DNA from: Oscillospiraceae bacterium
Lineage (GTDB): Bacteria > Bacillota > Clostridia > Oscillospirales > Oscillospiraceae
Reading direction: 5' to 3'
DNA length: 5,007 nucleotides
NCBI GenBank assembly: GCA_031288675.1
Contig: JAITQY010000104.1
Location: 1-5,007 of the forward strand
Shown here: positions 4,823-5,007 of the stretch, piece after piece
Layout: the number at the start of each line of letters is the position of its first letter
Numbering within the stretch: position 1 is the first letter of the stretch
The notes under the pieces: model-generated
Database searches by the model: none
Seen by the model: only the letters and a program-made list of their open reading frames with translations
Told to the model about the DNA's origin: nothing
Translations under genes and position numbers: made by a program

Positions 4823-5007
4823 AGGCGCTGTGTCCTGATTTTTGCTGCATTCTGTTTCTAATACATGGTACGAGAAAAACTTGACGGCAGACGGCTTAAA
4901 AAATCCTGTGCTTACCGTACTGTAATTTAAGCGCAAAATTCCGGCTTGCGTAATGCGAACCTCTCCGGCTGAGTTAACGGACGTGTTCCCTGTATTAGGG
5001 TGTACGC
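4799..5007 (-). CDS. Possible C-terminal end of a gene entering from the right
   Basis: One minus-strand frame is open from the window edge (first full codon 5005-5003) for 68 codons to TAA at 4801-4799. The peptide looks protein-like (SAGEVRITQAGILRLNYS, then GFFKPSAVKFFSYHVLE), but I recognise no family and see no start codon requirement, since it enters from outside. Its last eight codons, including the stop, run antisense to the end of the lipoprotein gene, a convergent overlap. It is the only sign of coding in 4823-5007. Open frames of this length occur by chance, so confidence is low. No intrinsic terminator is visible here for either gene. Confidence 0.3.
   Translation of the reverse strand, partial: VHPNTGNTSVNSAGEVRITQAGILRLNYSTVSTGFFKPSAVKFFSYHVLETECSKNQDTAPLSHVVAA

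Noticed and set aside
4109..4850. Minus and plus frames over the lipoprotein gene (4109-4531, 4557-4754, 4623-4850)
   Set aside because: They are shadows of the 309-aa lipoprotein gene, which has a promoter, ribosome binding site and signal sequence.
4865..4930. A 21-codon plus-strand frame after the lipoprotein gene
   Set aside because: Too short to support, no ribosome binding site, and basic composition with no recognisable motif.

Overview
The window reads as part of a prophage or phage genome of a low-to-mid-GC Bacillota host, probably a gut-type Clostridia. The reasons are a capsid protein and small neighbour of the kind seen in clostridial phages, AGGAG-type ribosome binding sites, and a Gram-positive-style lipoprotein signal ending in LSSC. 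No terminase, portal, integrase, tRNA, CRISPR array or attachment site is visible, so prophage and free phage cannot be told apart.

Layout, right to left. Everything from 3792 down to 1 is on the minus strand. First comes a major capsid protein gene (3792 to 2720), split in two by a one-base frameshift near 3424-3426. It carries a C-terminal Ig-like domain of the chitobiase/hexosaminidase C-terminal type. A 127-aa putative head-tail connector follows (2620-2237) and is flanked by two GC-rich hairpins. Then come three genes of different base composition: a lysozyme-like protein (2102-1515), a two-helix membrane protein two bases behind it (1512-1255), and an unrecognised 86-aa protein (1191-931). 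Last is an alanine-rich, helical phage structural protein (893 to beyond 1) that runs off the left edge and is complete only at its N-terminus.

On the plus strand, a good sigma-70-type promoter (3830-3858) drives a 309-aa lipoprotein gene (3893-4822) divergent from the capsid gene, resembling a phage 'moron' cargo gene. At the far right, an open minus-strand frame (5005 to 4799) enters from outside and overlaps the end of the lipoprotein gene. It may be the C-terminus of another gene.

How they fit together: capsid, connector and helical protein look like one morphogenesis module, and the capsid and helical-protein genes share a very similar leader just before the ATG. The lysozyme, membrane and 86-aa genes lack that leader, and parts of them are far poorer in GC (about 30-37% in hand-counted samples against 57-62% in the structural genes). 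They look like a cargo cassette set into the module. It is either a lysis pair (endolysin and holin) or a cell-wall-targeting toxin with membrane immunity, and the sequence alone does not decide between these.
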